Under the pieces are notes generated by a model that saw only the letters and a program-made list of their open reading frames with translations, had not been told where the DNA came from and made no database searches. This document shows, piece after piece, positions 13,083 to 24,110 of a stretch of DNA of 60,000 nt. The stretch comes from Symsagittifera roscoffensis (lineage: Eukaryota > Xenacoelomorpha > Acoela > Convolutidae). Within the stretch, counting starts at the first letter, position 1; every line of letters starts with the position of its first letter. A program made the translations under genes and the position numbers. The stretch spans positions 31,424,141 to 31,484,140 of the forward strand of contig NC_087071.1 of NCBI RefSeq assembly GCF_963678635.1, read 5' to 3'.

Positions 13083-13827
13083 TTTAGTGTTAGTCTAGTT
13101 AGTCGGAAGTAGATAAATTGCAATTAGGCAATTGTGCTGATAAAACGCGGACCCTTTCCATTTGACTTTATTGTTAAATTATAATCTGGTAACTAAGATC
13201 CCTCTGTTTTTGGACATATACTCATCTGAATTAAACAACAATAGGAAATTATTGCGATTGTGTCGACTAGACAAGACAGCCTGAAGAGCAGTACACAAGA
13301 AGTGGGCAAGCAACGTAATACAATACAGTACAGTAGTTGTCACCAACTTAACCTTTTCGGGATTGTAATTAGTAGTGAATCTTGGTCGCCCCGCTGAGAA
13401 GCGATTCCCTAAATCTACACGAATATAGGCATTCACTTGTGCGTTTATAAGTTTTTTTGTCATTGGAGAATTTCAATAATTCTCCTAGAAAAATCATCAG
13501 GATCTATGAAAAAACTAAAATAACTTTGGGTAATGTATTCAATTTTACGACGCTTCATCATAAAACATAAAAATGTTCCAGCTTTTTTTTTCGATTTTTT
13601 TTCGAGAAATTTTTTTTTGTTATGCTTGTTTTTTAATTACCGCGAGGATAGTCAACCATGAAAAACAAGGATCAGTCAGTCCAAGACTTCAGCCAGTTCC
13701 ACCTATTGGCGCCAATATATACTAATTTTGAGGTGAGAGCAAAAATAATTTTGGACCTTTTTTAAATTTTGCGCCTGTGGCGCAGAAATTTGGCCAAAAC
13801 AAGGACTGAACCGTGCTTAGAGGGAGC

Positions 13828-14027
13828 NNNNNNNNNNNNNNNNNNNNNNNNNNNNNNNNNNNNNNNNNNNNNNNNNNNNNNNNNNNNNNNNNNNNNNNNN
13901 NNNNNNNNNNNNNNNNNNNNNNNNNNNNNNNNNNNNNNNNNNNNNNNNNNNNNNNNNNNNNNNNNNNNNNNNNNNNNNNNNNNNNNNNNNNNNNNNNNNN
14001 NNNNNNNNNNNNNNNNNNNNNNNNNNN
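13828..14027. other. Assembly gap, 200 N (probably zero length)
   Basis: The gap is exactly 200 N. The 11 bases immediately before it (13817-13827) and immediately after it (14028-14038) are identical, TTAGAGGGAGC. Collapsing that overlap gives a sequence that lines up without a break with the related element at about 55,920-55,950. The true missing length is therefore probably zero. Confidence 0.85.
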
Positions 14028-14114
14028 TTAGAGGGAGCTCGAAAAATCATTTCGGTCGACCTAAAAAAAGGTCAACAAAGTTTTCCGCCCCCCCCCCCCT
14101 CGAGAAAATCCTAG

Positions 14115-15628
14115 GATTCTTTTTTCTTTTCCCCTCACCTCACTCAAACATGAATTTTATGGTCTAACGAGTGGTTTTACAAGGTTAACTAGAGGCCCAG
14201 CTGAAAGCTGGAGAGACCTGTTTGATTATTTTAATATTGATTATTTTAAAATTGTTTTAAAATTTCGGGTTTCACAAGTCGATAGCGCCCTTCGGACGCA
14301 AAAAAAGTGAAAGAGAAGCTTACGCATTCATTAAACCCTTAATTCAAAATCTGGACGGGTAGTTTTTGAGGAAATCGGAAAGATTTGAAAAAAGGCCAAA
14401 AAAGTCAAAAAAGTGACTTTTCCTAAGTCTATAGCTCTTCCCCTAGGCAAGTGAAGGACCAGTCGCTTGTGCGGGAGAGTTTCCTACAACCTGGTCTATC
14501 GATTAAACCCTTAATCCCAAATCTGGACGGGTAGTTTTTGAGGAAATCGGAAAGTTTTGAAAAAGGCCAAAATTGTCAAAAAAGTGACTTTTCCTAAGTC
14601 TATAGCTCTTCCCCTAGGCAAGTTAAGGACCAGCCGCTTGTGCGGGGGAGTTTCCTACAACCTGGTCCATCGATTAAACCCTTAATTCCAAATCTGGATG
14701 GGTAGTTTTTGAGGAAATCGATAATTTCCGAAAAAATAGGCAAAAAAAAATCAAAAAATTGACTATTCCTAAGTGTATAGCTCTTCCCCTAGACAAATTA
14801 GGGACAAGCCGTTTGTGTAGGGGTGGTTCCTACAACCTGTTCTATCGATTAAACCCTTAATCCCAAATCTGGACGGTTAGTTTTTGAGGAAATCGGAAAG
14901 ATTTGAAAAAAGGCCAAAAAAGTCAAAAAAGTGACTTTTCCTAAGTCTATTGCTCTTCCCCTAGGGAAGTTAAGGACCAGCCGCTTGTGCGGGGGAGTTT
15001 CCTACAACCTGGTCCATCGATTAAACCCTTAATTCCAAATCTGGATGGGTAGTTTTTGAGGAAATCGATAATTTCCGAAAAATAGGCAAAAAAGTCAAAA
15101 AAGTGACTTTTCCTAAGTCTATAGCTCTTCCCCTAAGCAAATTAGGGACCAGCCGCTTGTGCATGGGAGTTTCCTACAACCTGGTCTATTGATTAAACCC
15201 TTAATCCTAAATCTGGACGGGTAGTTTTTGAGGAAATCGAAAATTTCCGAAAAAATGGGCAAAAAGTGAAAAAAGTACCGAGTTGTGAAGCTTTTCTAAG
15301 ACCGTAGGGGGTGGGGTAGGGTAAAAATTGCCCTAAATTTCATGCAGGCAGGTAGGTGAAACGCTACTGAATCCATTGGTACCACTTTTATGAGAATCTG
15401 ACTGGTAGTTTTTTGGGAAAGCGAATTTTCCGAAAAAGCGTCTCAAAAAAAAAAAAAAAAAAAAAAAAATAATAAATAAAAAAAAATAAATCAAACAGGA
15501 ATTATGAAGGCCAAATATGTTTTTCATAATCTAGTTAGTCTGCATGTCAAATTTCAAGACAATCGGACAAAGTGAACGGTAACTTCAAATATAAAAATTT
15601 GCAGGTGGGGGGAAAAGGAAAAAGAGCC
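14115..15628 (+). mobile_element. Inverted-repeat element of the GGCTCTTTTTCC family, long form
   Basis: This 1.5-kb element ends in GGTGGGGGGAAAAGGAAAAA-GAGCC, which is the inverse of its left end (GATTCTTTTTTCTTTTCCCC-TCACC) apart from a few bases. It is flanked by the exact 8-bp duplication AATCCTAG. About 60 bp inside each end it matches the short 200-bp element at 18470-18669. The interior is almost entirely a tandem array of about 173-bp units. No transposase frame is present, so it is non-autonomous. An 8-bp duplication is typical of the hAT superfamily. Confidence 0.8.
14325..15290 (+). repeat. About 173-bp tandem repeat inside the element
   Basis: Five to six units follow one another, each beginning near GATTAAACCCTTAAT and then CAAATCTGGACGGGTAGTTT. 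Each continues with TGACTTTTCCTAAGTC, a CTCTTCCCCTAGGCAA word and TTTCCTACAACCTGGTC. Unit starts fall at roughly 14330, 14505, 14672, 14845, 15019 and 15189. The array lies wholly inside the inverted-repeat element. Confidence 0.85.
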
Positions 15629-15649
15629 AATCCTAGATCCGCCCCTGCT

Positions 15650-16300
15650 TGCCTTCCTTTTTTTTATTTGCTAACTCCTAATCAGTTTGTGTTAGGTCGA
15701 TGGTACTATATTCCGTTTCTTCTCCGTCGAAGAGCACTTTAAGCGCAGCTCACAGCCGTTAGCTTTGCGAGTATGACAATTAGGCCACGTAAGTGGCATG
15801 CTGATTTTTGAAAAGGCTGCTTTTTCGACCCATCGTTGTTAAACGCACCTCATTTTTTGCTCTTTAGGGGCTGTTTAAGAGCGAGAAATTAAGTTCATTA
15901 CTTTTAAAGCTTAAAAAAAACTTTATGGCCTTTTTTGACTACATGGCCTTTCATACCAAAACGTTCATACCAAAATTTTCATAAAAAACGATGAAAGTTT
16001 TGTTCAATAAAATATCGAAAATTTTTGGATTTACATTTACGTTCTGCTATTCCCGAAAATATTGAAATATTTTATGTGAAATTTTTCGACAATCGATTTA
16101 AGCGACGACCCGAGCATTTCAGAAAAAGCGATTCACGCAACAGGCTGGGGCAACTGAGAACAAGGCGCGCCACTTCATGATTGAAACTTTTAAAATTATT
16201 GTTTTTATCAGAGCTATAAAATAATTCAAAGTAATGTGTATTAAAATCCGTGGTTGGTGTGACTACTTGATTGCTGTTGCTGACTGTGTCTGTGTTTGCA
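15650..16300. other. Non-coding stretch downstream of the small gene
   Basis: No gene was recognised. It lies on the 3' side of the terminal exon at 16305-16486 (minus strand), so part of it may be 3' UTR. No clear AATAAA on the minus strand was seen in the first hundred bases after the stop codon. Confidence 0.4.
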
Positions 16301-16304
16301 GATC

Positions 16305-16486
16305 CTATTGAGTGAGGGTAAGTGGGGGTCTCTGATGATAATCATCGTCTTTATCAAATCTGGGATCCTGGAACGGACCAGTGTATGCTTGGGGATTAGT
16401 CAAGTAGACATCCCTGTATACCAGCTGTCCAGATCTTTTGTGTCTCCAGTAAACGTGATCCCCTGGCACCCAAGTTCCCCTCACGT
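16305..16486 (-). CDS. Terminal coding exon of an unrecognised two-or-more-exon gene
   Basis: On the minus strand a good polypyrimidine tract and acceptor (TTTCCTTGCTTCAG) end at 16487. They are followed by a frame of 2 nt plus 60 codons that ends in TAG at 16305. The protein segment is rich in aromatic and charged residues, with WVPGDHVYWRHKRSGQLVYR and later NPQAYTGPFQDPRFDKDDD, and looks like genuine conserved coding sequence. Its phase matches the exon at 21476-21724, whose last base completes the first codon (Asp). The intron between them is about 5 kb. I do not recognise the family. There is no membrane segment or enzyme motif in what is visible. Confidence 0.72.
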
Positions 16487-16536
16487 CTGAAGCAAGGAAA
16501 CATCGGCTTTTTCCCTTTCCCCAACCGACCCCCCAG

Positions 16537-16722
16537 GGCTCTTTTTTCTTTCCCCCTCCCACTTAGAGTAATTATTCTGTTCACATTGTCGGATTGTTAT
16601 ACGGACTAATTAGAGGCCATGACAAAAATATTTGGTCTTTATACTCAAAACTTGTAAAAGGACTCGTTACACCATGAAATTGATGGTATAAGAAGTGGTG
16701 GGGGGGGGAAGGAAAAAGAGCT
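16537..16722 (-). mobile_element. Short MITE, GGCTCTTTTTTCC family
   Basis: The element starts GGCTCTTTTTTCTTTCCCCC and ends GGGGGAAGGAAAAAGAGCT, giving inverted termini. Read on the minus strand, its interior matches the element at 18470-18669, including the CAATCCGACAATGTGAACA and CTTGTAAAA words. No convincing target duplication was found, so one end may be eroded or misplaced. A second TIR-like word (GGCTTTTTCCCTTTCCCC) at 16504 lies just upstream of the splice acceptor of the terminal exon. Confidence 0.6.
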
Positions 16723-16909
16723 AAAAAAAGCTTGCTTGAACATTGTGGAATAGAATTGGGATAGATTTAATTACCAAACTCCCAATTTGACCCAATAGAG
16801 CAACCATCCCGGGTGGACAAAAAACCCTGGTCAAACAATTTGCAAAACAAACGAGCTTTTTCACTGCAAAGAACTAGCCAAGAAAGAAATCCACCCCCTC
16901 TGTTACAAA

Positions 16910-16945
16910 GTCTTTTATATTATAGAAGGGGGGGGGGGGGGGGTG
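16910..16945. repeat. Poly-G run
   Basis: An uninterrupted G run of about 17 bases is followed by GTGA and then a T run. Such runs recur at MITE ends in this window. The length is likely to be unreliable. Confidence 0.6.
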
Positions 16946-17159
16946 ATTTTTTTTCTGACTAGTTTATGAAAAGCAAACTTTTCACATAGCCCCAAATTAT
17001 TCGAAATTCCCTGGGCCGAGGTGCTATGAAGTTGTTCATGTAGTGTGATTGTTATTGAAATGGCGTGAGGATTTACAAAACCATGACAAACATATCTCAT
17101 CTGCTCTCAATACTTGCTATTGTGAAACCATTCCTTGCACCATTTAGTTGTTGCTCGTG

Positions 17160-18469
17160 AGAGGTGGCGGAAAAAGAAAAAGAAAAAGAGTCGCGCCTAA
17201 GGGGCAGCTGCAGCTGGGAGTACCTGTTTGATAACTTTTGAATTTGTTGTACTGATTAAAAACTAGGCTTCACCCAAAAACAACTGTTTAACGGGGAGAT
17301 GCTCCCAACCCTTTCTTCAGATTGAGACCTTAACCTCACATTTGGATTAGTAGTTTCGACAGAAACGAAAAAATTTCAAAAAAACGGACTTTTAGGACCA
17401 TAAAATTTTTGGTTAATTTGGGCGTAGCCGCTTAAGCAGACGAGTTTTCCATAAAATTTTCTTTCGATTGAACCCAAAATCTTAAGATTTGGGAGGGAAG
17501 TTTTCCAGAAAAGTAGAAAAATGAAATGAAAAAACGGTAAAAAAAATCGAAGTTTTATCTTTTTCGAAAATCATAACTTTTCGTTCAAAAAATGCAGGCT
17601 TGACCACTCATGCAGGGGAAATTTTCACAACCCGTTTTCTCTATCGGAACTAAAATCTCAGATTCGGACGGTAGTTTTCAAATAAAATTTTAAAAAAGCG
17701 GTCAAAAATAACCCCCACAGACTTTTTTGAAGGCTTTAGAGAGTGGTGTAAGTTAACATGAGACTAGGGAATCATGCAGGCACACAGGGGAATGGGCAAA
17801 AACTTGTCAAAAAAGTTAAGAAACGGTCAAAAATTAAACTTTAATGATATTAATAACTCTTCGTTCACATTTTTTTTATTTTTTTTAGGCTTCGCCGCTC
17901 ATACTGATGAGCTTCCCACAATCCGTTTGCTCTATCTTCGATTTTGGTGAGTAGTTTTCGAGAAAAGTCAAAAAATTCAAAAAATTGGTGTGAAATGTAA
18001 AACTTTGACTTTTCCGAGGATCGTAAACTCCTGTGAACAATTGGGCTGATCTAACTTGTGCTTTTGATTGAAACCGAAATCTCAGAATTGGAATGTTAGT
18101 TTTTGAGAAAACAAAAAAAATCCAAAAATAACGGCCAAAAATTCCAAAACAAACGGCCGTGACAAAACTTAGTAATTTTCATAGAGAAATAAGGAATATA
18201 AACCTTTTCACTGCTATTTTGCAGTGAAAATCAAAGCAAAATTGCAAGATTCGATTTTAGATCAAATAGCTTTCGAGAACCAAGGGAACATTCTTCACCT
18301 AAAGCAGTTGGGGACGCTAACTTGGTTCTAAGTTAAGTTTACCTTCAGTCACTAGCCTTTTCCAAGTAGCGCTTGGTAAACTTGTGGAAAAACTACAGCT
18401 GACAACACCTGTTTGTTGTTTTTGAGCAATATTTTGCTATGTGATGGGTGTTGCAGTGAAAAATGATTT
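17160..18469 (+). mobile_element. Decayed long element related to the one at 14115-15628
   Basis: The left part shares AGCTGCAGCTGGGAGTACCTGTTTGAT with the AGCTGAAAGCTGG...ACCTGTTTGAT of the long element. The body then carries several diverged copies of its internal unit, seen as repeats of TCGATT-AAA-CTTAA, ATTTGGA(T/C), GTAGTTTTCGAGAAAA and GACTTTT at about 17330, 17465, 17640, 17930 and 18060. It is much more diverged than the 14-kb copy, so it is older. Exact ends are not clear. Confidence 0.5.
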
Positions 18470-19420
18470 GGCTCTTTTTCCTCCCCCCCCCACCTCATTC
18501 AAACATGAATTTTATGGTCTAACAAGTGGTTTTACAAGGTTAGTTATGAAGAATAAATATGTTTGTTATTGCTTAATTAACCTGCATGTCAAATTTCACG
18601 TCAATCGGACAAAGTGAACAGTAATTTCAAATATAAAATTTTGCAGGTGGGGGAAAAGGAAAAAGAGCCCATGATTTTTATAGATAGTTTGGTAGGAAGA
18701 ATTCATAAAATTCCAGAAACAAAATGATTGCTAAATGATCACGAAAGTCGAAAGTGTAAATTGGGAGCTCACACGACCGACCTGGTTTGAAGCTACAAAA
18801 TATTCTAGATAACAGTGCGGATTATTTCAACGTAAAATTGATTCTCAATTACCGCTAATTCAAAAGAGCAGCTAAATTTTAAAAAATTAAGGTGCATTTT
18901 AGTATATTTACACTCCTAGAAATGTAGTTGCGTTTCTGCTCGTATAATTTCAAGAGGAAAAATACGTTTGAACAAAGAAAAAACTTCACAAAACTGGTTA
19001 AAAATTGTCAGAAATTGGGCTAATCCGAAGTCAACAGAGGTGTTCTTCAAAAGTTACGGAGTAAACGCTTCCGCGAAGACCACCGTCAAAATCTGTTTTT
19101 TCGATTAAGCCCTTAATCTCAGATTTGAGAGAGAAATTTCAAAACGAATTTCACAAAATTGACCAAAATGTCAAAAAGGTCTTTTTAGGTCCATAATCTT
19201 CCACTTAGAACAATTAAATCAAATTAGAATAATTAATTTTTTTTCAGGACCAAGAGATTATGTTTTCCCTGAAAGAGTTGGGGATACTAAATTTTGTCCT
19301 AATTTTGAGCTTACAGCCAATCACAGTTGTTAGCCTTTTACATGTAGCGCTTTGCAAGCTAAAGTTAGATATTTCAGCTTGATGTTTGTGATTAATCAGT
19401 TGCAATGACACAAATGTAAA
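18290..19420 (+). repeat. Direct repeat of about 90 bp, 970 bp apart
   Basis: Positions about 18300-18390 and 19265-19360 share GTTGGGGA(C/T)(G/A)CTAA, CACT/CAGTT-TAGCCTTTT, and (A/T)GTAGCGCTT followed by an (A/C)AAGCT-like word. Upstream of the second copy, 19080-19200 also resembles the long element's internal unit. This suggests the decayed element originally spanned to about 19,420 and was split by the 200-bp MITE. Confidence 0.45.
18470..18669 (+). mobile_element. Complete 200-bp MITE, GGCTCTTTTTCC family
   Basis: The left terminus is GGCTCTTTTTCCTCCCCCCC and the right terminus is its inverse (GGTGGGGGAAAAGGAAAAA-GAGCC). Flanks are AATGATTT on the left and CATGATTT on the right, a 7-of-8 match that is a plausible aged 8-bp target duplication. 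The interior matches the first and last stretches of the 1.5-kb element at 14115-15628, so this looks like its short internal-deletion form. Confidence 0.8.
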
Positions 19421-21475
19421 GCGAAATGAGTGATATCGGGTGTAGCAGTACAAAAATTAATTAATCTGTAGATAAATTGATAACAAGACCTAGTTTTATC
19501 ATTTTTCTAACGAGATTTCTTTAAATTGTTCAAACTTAAAATTAAGATTAATTGCAATTTTTACTGAAATCTGTTGGTTTTATTGATTTTTTTGTTGGTT
19601 TAGCTGGAGGTTTTGCAAGTTACGATACAAAACAGTGTTTTTGTTCTGTTCAATTGCCCGCAGCGTAGGTTGCAGCAAAAAATGCTGCAACATTGAGGCT
19701 TAATTTTTTTTGCATACAAAATGCAGCTTCCCGAGATGACCTTTGTACAAAAAATTCCTTTTTCGAGAGCTTTTTATATGATTTGTAGCAAGCAAAATAG
19801 CTACAATTCTAAGATAACAACTTTTTTCCATAATTGGAAAAAAATTGCTAAAAACAATTTGAATGTGTTTCTTTGCGTAATAACAGATAAAAACCAATTA
19901 TGGAACATTTTAGTTTTTTTTGTTTTATGCGTGTAAAAATTTTAGATAGTGGTCATAATGTATGCATTACAAACAAAAAATTCCAAAAAGAAAAATTTGA
20001 AGTTTTTTCCGATTAATCTCCTAGTTATAGGTAATTTTTGGCTCAAAACTATTTTGGAGACACTAAAAAATCAATTTTGACGAATTATGTCATGTAGCTG
20101 CGGTCGTGTCGTATGTGAGGTTTATATCGACAAAACTTCTAGATATCAGCAAAAAACTAACTCTATAAAAATTGCGGGTTTTTAAGCAAATCGAGTGGTT
20201 TAAGCGAAGCGAGTCGTTTGGCCACTGAATTTCAGTTATTGTACTCTCCGTCAGCAGAGATCTTTAAAAATGAATAAAAGAAAAAAGTTTTTAAATTTTT
20301 GTTAGAAAAGTTCATTTCTTACAACTTTCTTTTAAGAAAAATCCTGTCTTTCAATTTTTAGCTCTTTTCCAGTTTCCAACCCCCCTCGTAAAATTACAAA
20401 ATCTAATTGGTGATAAATTGTTCTTACGGCAAATTAAATGTAAAAAAAATTGTAGCAATCTGTTGACTTGTTCATGCCGGTCTGTTTACTTGTTTCTCCC
20501 AAAAATCAATATTTCAATATCTTGAGCTGAAACTATTTTGCTTCTATTTGATTGGCTAAATTTAGCCAATCAAATTTCGGCACCATTTCAAACCGTTTTA
20601 TTCATAATTTTGAGTCGACCTATAAACATGCCGAATTAGCCAAAAACATAAATAAGTTTGAAAACTATGCAAGCTTAATAAAAATAATTTACAGTTTTAC
20701 CCAGACCAGAACAAAACGCAGAAAGTAGCTACAGGAAAAATGCCAAATATCTTTGCTCAAAATTCGGCCTTGTTAGAAATCGGCTAGAGATTAAAATGAT
20801 CGCATTTGTTTTACAAAACGAATCAGTGCGTGTTTTGCTCTCTGTATTTATTTATTGCGGTGAGTACATTGCGAGGGTGGAATCCCTCATACGCGGAGGA
20901 CCGAATGCGCGAAAATAAAAATTGGCCAATCAGATTTCAGTAATCTAAAACTTGGAAAGAAAAAAAAAACATTATCTTTAGACTGAATATTGGTATTGGC
21001 CAAATATATAACGGCAGAAATATGCAAAACTTTCAAATTGTGACTGACCGCCGCCGAATTGGCACAAATTTTGTATTTCAAAGGTTTTGTTATAAAAAAA
21101 ACATTGCTTCATTTAAATCATTTTAATTGAATGGCAGTTGCCTTATTTTAAAAATTGACTTTGGGTAACTTTGTTTTCGGTCTTTCGCTCAGGAGTGTTT
21201 TCGCCCATTCGACCCTTCGCGCATGAGAATAGCCCCCTATTGCGAGTTGTCTTTTAATGCATTTTGTCTTTTAATGCGAGTTGTGTTTTCTTGCGAGTTG
21301 TCGAATTACGACATAGAATACTGCAAAATTGCAAAAGTTGCACTGTGGGCGGAATAAGTACAAAGACCTGTTTATGCTGACAATTAAAGCAGAGTATTGA
21401 GGCAATTTTATATAGACTTTTGAAAACTTGTAATCTTGTAACACTCTTAGAGCCTAGTTTGACCAAAAAACTAAC

Positions 21476-21724
21476 CATCGCCGAAATAACTCTCGCCATG
21501 TTTCGGTTGGATTGCCAAGTTTGGCCGAGTGGGAGGGGAGGCGGTTCTAGTTGCCCTGTCAATGTCTGCCTGGTTAGCTCCGGGCCAGCTGGCCCCCTGT
21601 TCGTTGCAGAGTTGCTTGCGAACCATGTACTCGTGCAGTTGTCGATTGTACATGTGATTCAGTTCCTGCTGAGGTGGAGGTCGAAATGTTGGGTTCAAAG
21701 GGGTCGTTCCCACCGGCAATGTAC
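21476..21724 (-). CDS. Coding exon of the unrecognised small gene
   Basis: On the minus strand the exon lies between an acceptor (TTTTTTTGCAG) just above 21724 and a donor (GATG|GTTAGT) just below 21476. It holds 2 nt, 82 open codons and 1 nt. The last nucleotide joins the first two of the exon at 16305-16486 to make Asp. The segment is Pro/Gln/Asn-rich: a TFRPPPQQELNHMYNRQLHE stretch is followed by a basic YMVRKQL word and then ASWPGANQADIDRATR. No known domain is recognised. Upstream exons must end with one leftover nucleotide. None was found with confidence between here and 27.6 kb. The plus-strand frame over this exon is a shadow. Confidence 0.72.
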
Positions 21725-22065
21725 CTGCAAAAAAAGTCTTCTTTTACTACCCCTCTCATTGCACGGACAAAATCTCAGGGCTCTTTTTCCATTCCCTAAG
21801 ACATAATAATACGTAAGACAACTAGGAAAATGGAAAATTTGAAATGTGGGGAAGAGGTGTTGGATTAATCGCTTATAACCATTTAAAAGCTCTCTATTAG
21901 GTAGCATTGGGGAAATAATAGCTACCCTCACTAACAAAAATAAACAAAAATCGATTAGATTCAGAATTCATATCAACCCTGGCGAGGTCAGCGACTCATA
22001 AAGCGACCGTATTGGGTCATCGAAATGAATTTCGGCGACTCAAACTCCATGCTCCCACAAGAGAT

Positions 22066-22260
22066 TTGAGTCGCGCAGAATCGCAACATGGGTCGCGCAA
22101 AGTCGCAGCATAGCAAAAGATGGGTCGCGCAAAACCGCAACCTGGATCGCGCAAAGTCGCAACATGCGTCGCGCAAAGTCGCAACATGGGTAGCGCAAAA
22201 CCGCAAAATCAGTCCCGCAAATATTTTATCGCAAAATGGGTCGAGCAAAGTTGCAACATG
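22066..22260 (+). repeat. Minisatellite with GTCGCGCAAAGTCGCAACAT units
   Basis: Eight or so imperfect 20-26 bp units, built on GGGTCGCGCAAAGTCGCAACAT, follow one another. It is CpG-rich in an AT-rich setting. Minus-strand frames over it repeat a short word and are by-products. Confidence 0.85.
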
Positions 22261-23680
22261 ATTCGTGCATTATAAAAACTCTTGAGCAGTTTATTAAGGA
22301 AATTGCCGATATTTTGATTGCATAAGCGTAATACAGATGCAGATATGTGCAGTTAGCTAAATCAACAGATTTGCTGATCATATACAGGACCGCCACAAGA
22401 AGGCCTACATATGGTCTTAAATTTTTCCAGGGTAACAACAAAGTCGTCTGCACAAAAATAAAAAGCTAGAAAACAATCAAATCAGACCCTTAGACAATTT
22501 TCACAGAAGTTTTTCAATCATTTGTGCAAGTGCTTGAAGTCTTTGTTGTTTTTTGGACAATAAAAGAAAAGAAGCTCACTTTGGTATAGTCGGCTCATCA
22601 TTTGGCCTGGTACTTATAGTGACACTTTTATTTGACTGAAAAGAGCCGGAAAAAACATTTTAGGGTATCATTAGGGTCAGATATTTTTTGTTCCGAACAT
22701 TGAAAATATGGAGAAACTTTGTATTCGGGTGTGTTGTATTCAGTTGTGTTTTTTTATTTTTGCGGTTTTCCACGCAAAATCAGGTCACAAATAAACATCG
22801 GAATGGGTCGAATCTTAAAGCATATTAAACCCCTTTCAGTTTAAACGACATTTTAAAATTTCCAAAAAAACTATCCTAGTGTTGAGATAAACTGTGTTTC
22901 TATCCTAGTGTTTCCATTTTTGGTTTAATTTCAAATAAAACTTTAAGCGAGTGAGCAGGCTTGTAATAAGCTTATAATAATTAGTTTTAAATTTATAAAA
23001 GCAAATATTACTTTTTTAAATTATTGGTCAGAATCTTCTGTGCTACTTGCACAGCAAACCGATAGCCTGCAATTTCTAAATTTAGCTTAATATAAAGAAG
23101 CGTTTCTCTAAGCTCTTTTTCGATTGATCACAAAACTCTTATTAGGGTTGGTAATTTTCGATTTCGATTTCTAAAAACGGTCAAAAAATCAATAAGTTGA
23201 TTTTCCGAAGGTTAAAATAAAAAAACACCGCATGATTTTCGAGCAATTCTGAGTACTTCTGATGTTTGAAATTACCAGTGCTTCTTATATTTTTATATTG
23301 TTTAAAATACCAGAGCTTCTTTGATTTTATAATTTATTATTAAAAATTACCGATTCTTGTTTGTCTTACGTAAGAATTTTTGGTTGCGCTACGTTTGGAA
23401 ACTAAACAAACCTGAGCTCGATCTCCAAATAAATCCAAGAACCGATCTTCTAATTGAGAACTTTCAAATAGCTCAAGTTTTTTAATTAACGTGGGTTGAC
23501 AAAATTCTTCATTTGTGAGTATTTATAGCATTTTCCTTGTCAAGACCTACTTTTATGTATCTTCATTCTAAGTTACCGTACTTTTGATGATGGTATATGA
23601 CTCTGACTAATTATTTTTCGCAGAAGTGACATGTTCATCGCAGCAGTTCAACTCAACCCGAGTCGAGATTTCCAGCCCAA
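22261..23680. other. Non-coding stretch, nothing recognised
   Basis: It is AT-rich, with no splice-bounded exon or shared repeat recognised on either strand. Confidence 0.4.
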
Positions 23681-23689
23681 ATTTAAGGT

Positions 23690-24110
23690 AGATTTGAGCG
23701 GTTTGAACGTCTTTTTTATAGAAAAATACGCTCAGAATATTGCTTTAAAATGAGCGGTTTGAAAAAAGCTGAACGGCTGAATTTCATTTTTAGGAGACTA
23801 AAATAATATTGATGACTGCGTTTGTTGGACCCTAGATCATTTTAGGTTGGTTTTTGGCTGGAGTATCGGAAGATCAGAAGTTCTGGAGGGCTGATTCCGT
23901 GTGCCCTGCTACAAATACATCGAAAAAAAATTTCGCTCAAGATTTGTGCGGTTTGAGCGGTTCTCGCAGGGTTTTGAGATTTGAGCGGTTTTGAACAATA
24001 GTGAACGGTTTTGATTGTTTCTTGCAATGATTTGAGCGGTTTTTAAGCTGTTTGAGCGCAATCATTCGAAAACCGCCCAAACTACTCAATTTTTGAACAG
24101 TTTTCAAGCG
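23690..24110. repeat. Degenerate TTTGAGCGGTTT repeats
   Basis: The word TTTGAGCGG(T)TT or a close variant occurs about ten times in 400 bases, at irregular spacing of about 20-70 bp. It is probably a decayed short tandem repeat. The minus-strand open frames reflect the repetition. Confidence 0.6.

Larger units (their letters stand above)
13700..15647 (+). mobile_element. hAT-like MITE copy interrupted by a second element
   Basis: The stretch from about 13707 (GGCGCCAATATATACTAAT) to 14114, resumed at 15629-15647, matches the complete element at 55615-56042 and the inverted one at 33892-34275. Its right terminus GATCCGCCCCTG is at 15636-15647. The body is split by a 1.5-kb insertion whose 8-bp target duplication AATCCTAG is present on both sides (14107-14114 and 15629-15636). 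The left inverted terminus and an outer target duplication were not found, so the copy is truncated or altered on the left. It also contains the first run of Ns (13828-14027). Confidence 0.8.
16487..21475 (-). other. Intron of the small gene, filled with transposon relics
   Basis: About 5 kb separates the two recognised exons of this gene. It holds a short MITE near 16537-16722, a decayed long element (about 17,200-18,470), a short element at 18470-18669 and a decayed repeat unit at about 19,080-19,420. The rest (about 19,450-21,475) is AT-rich with nothing recognised. Confidence 0.6.

Noticed and set aside
13769-14167. Open frames running through the N block
   Set aside because: They consist mostly of undetermined residues. 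The real sequence is a MITE.
21420-21806. Plus-strand 128-codon frame
   Set aside because: It is the antisense of the exon at 21476-21724, which has matching splice sites and phase.
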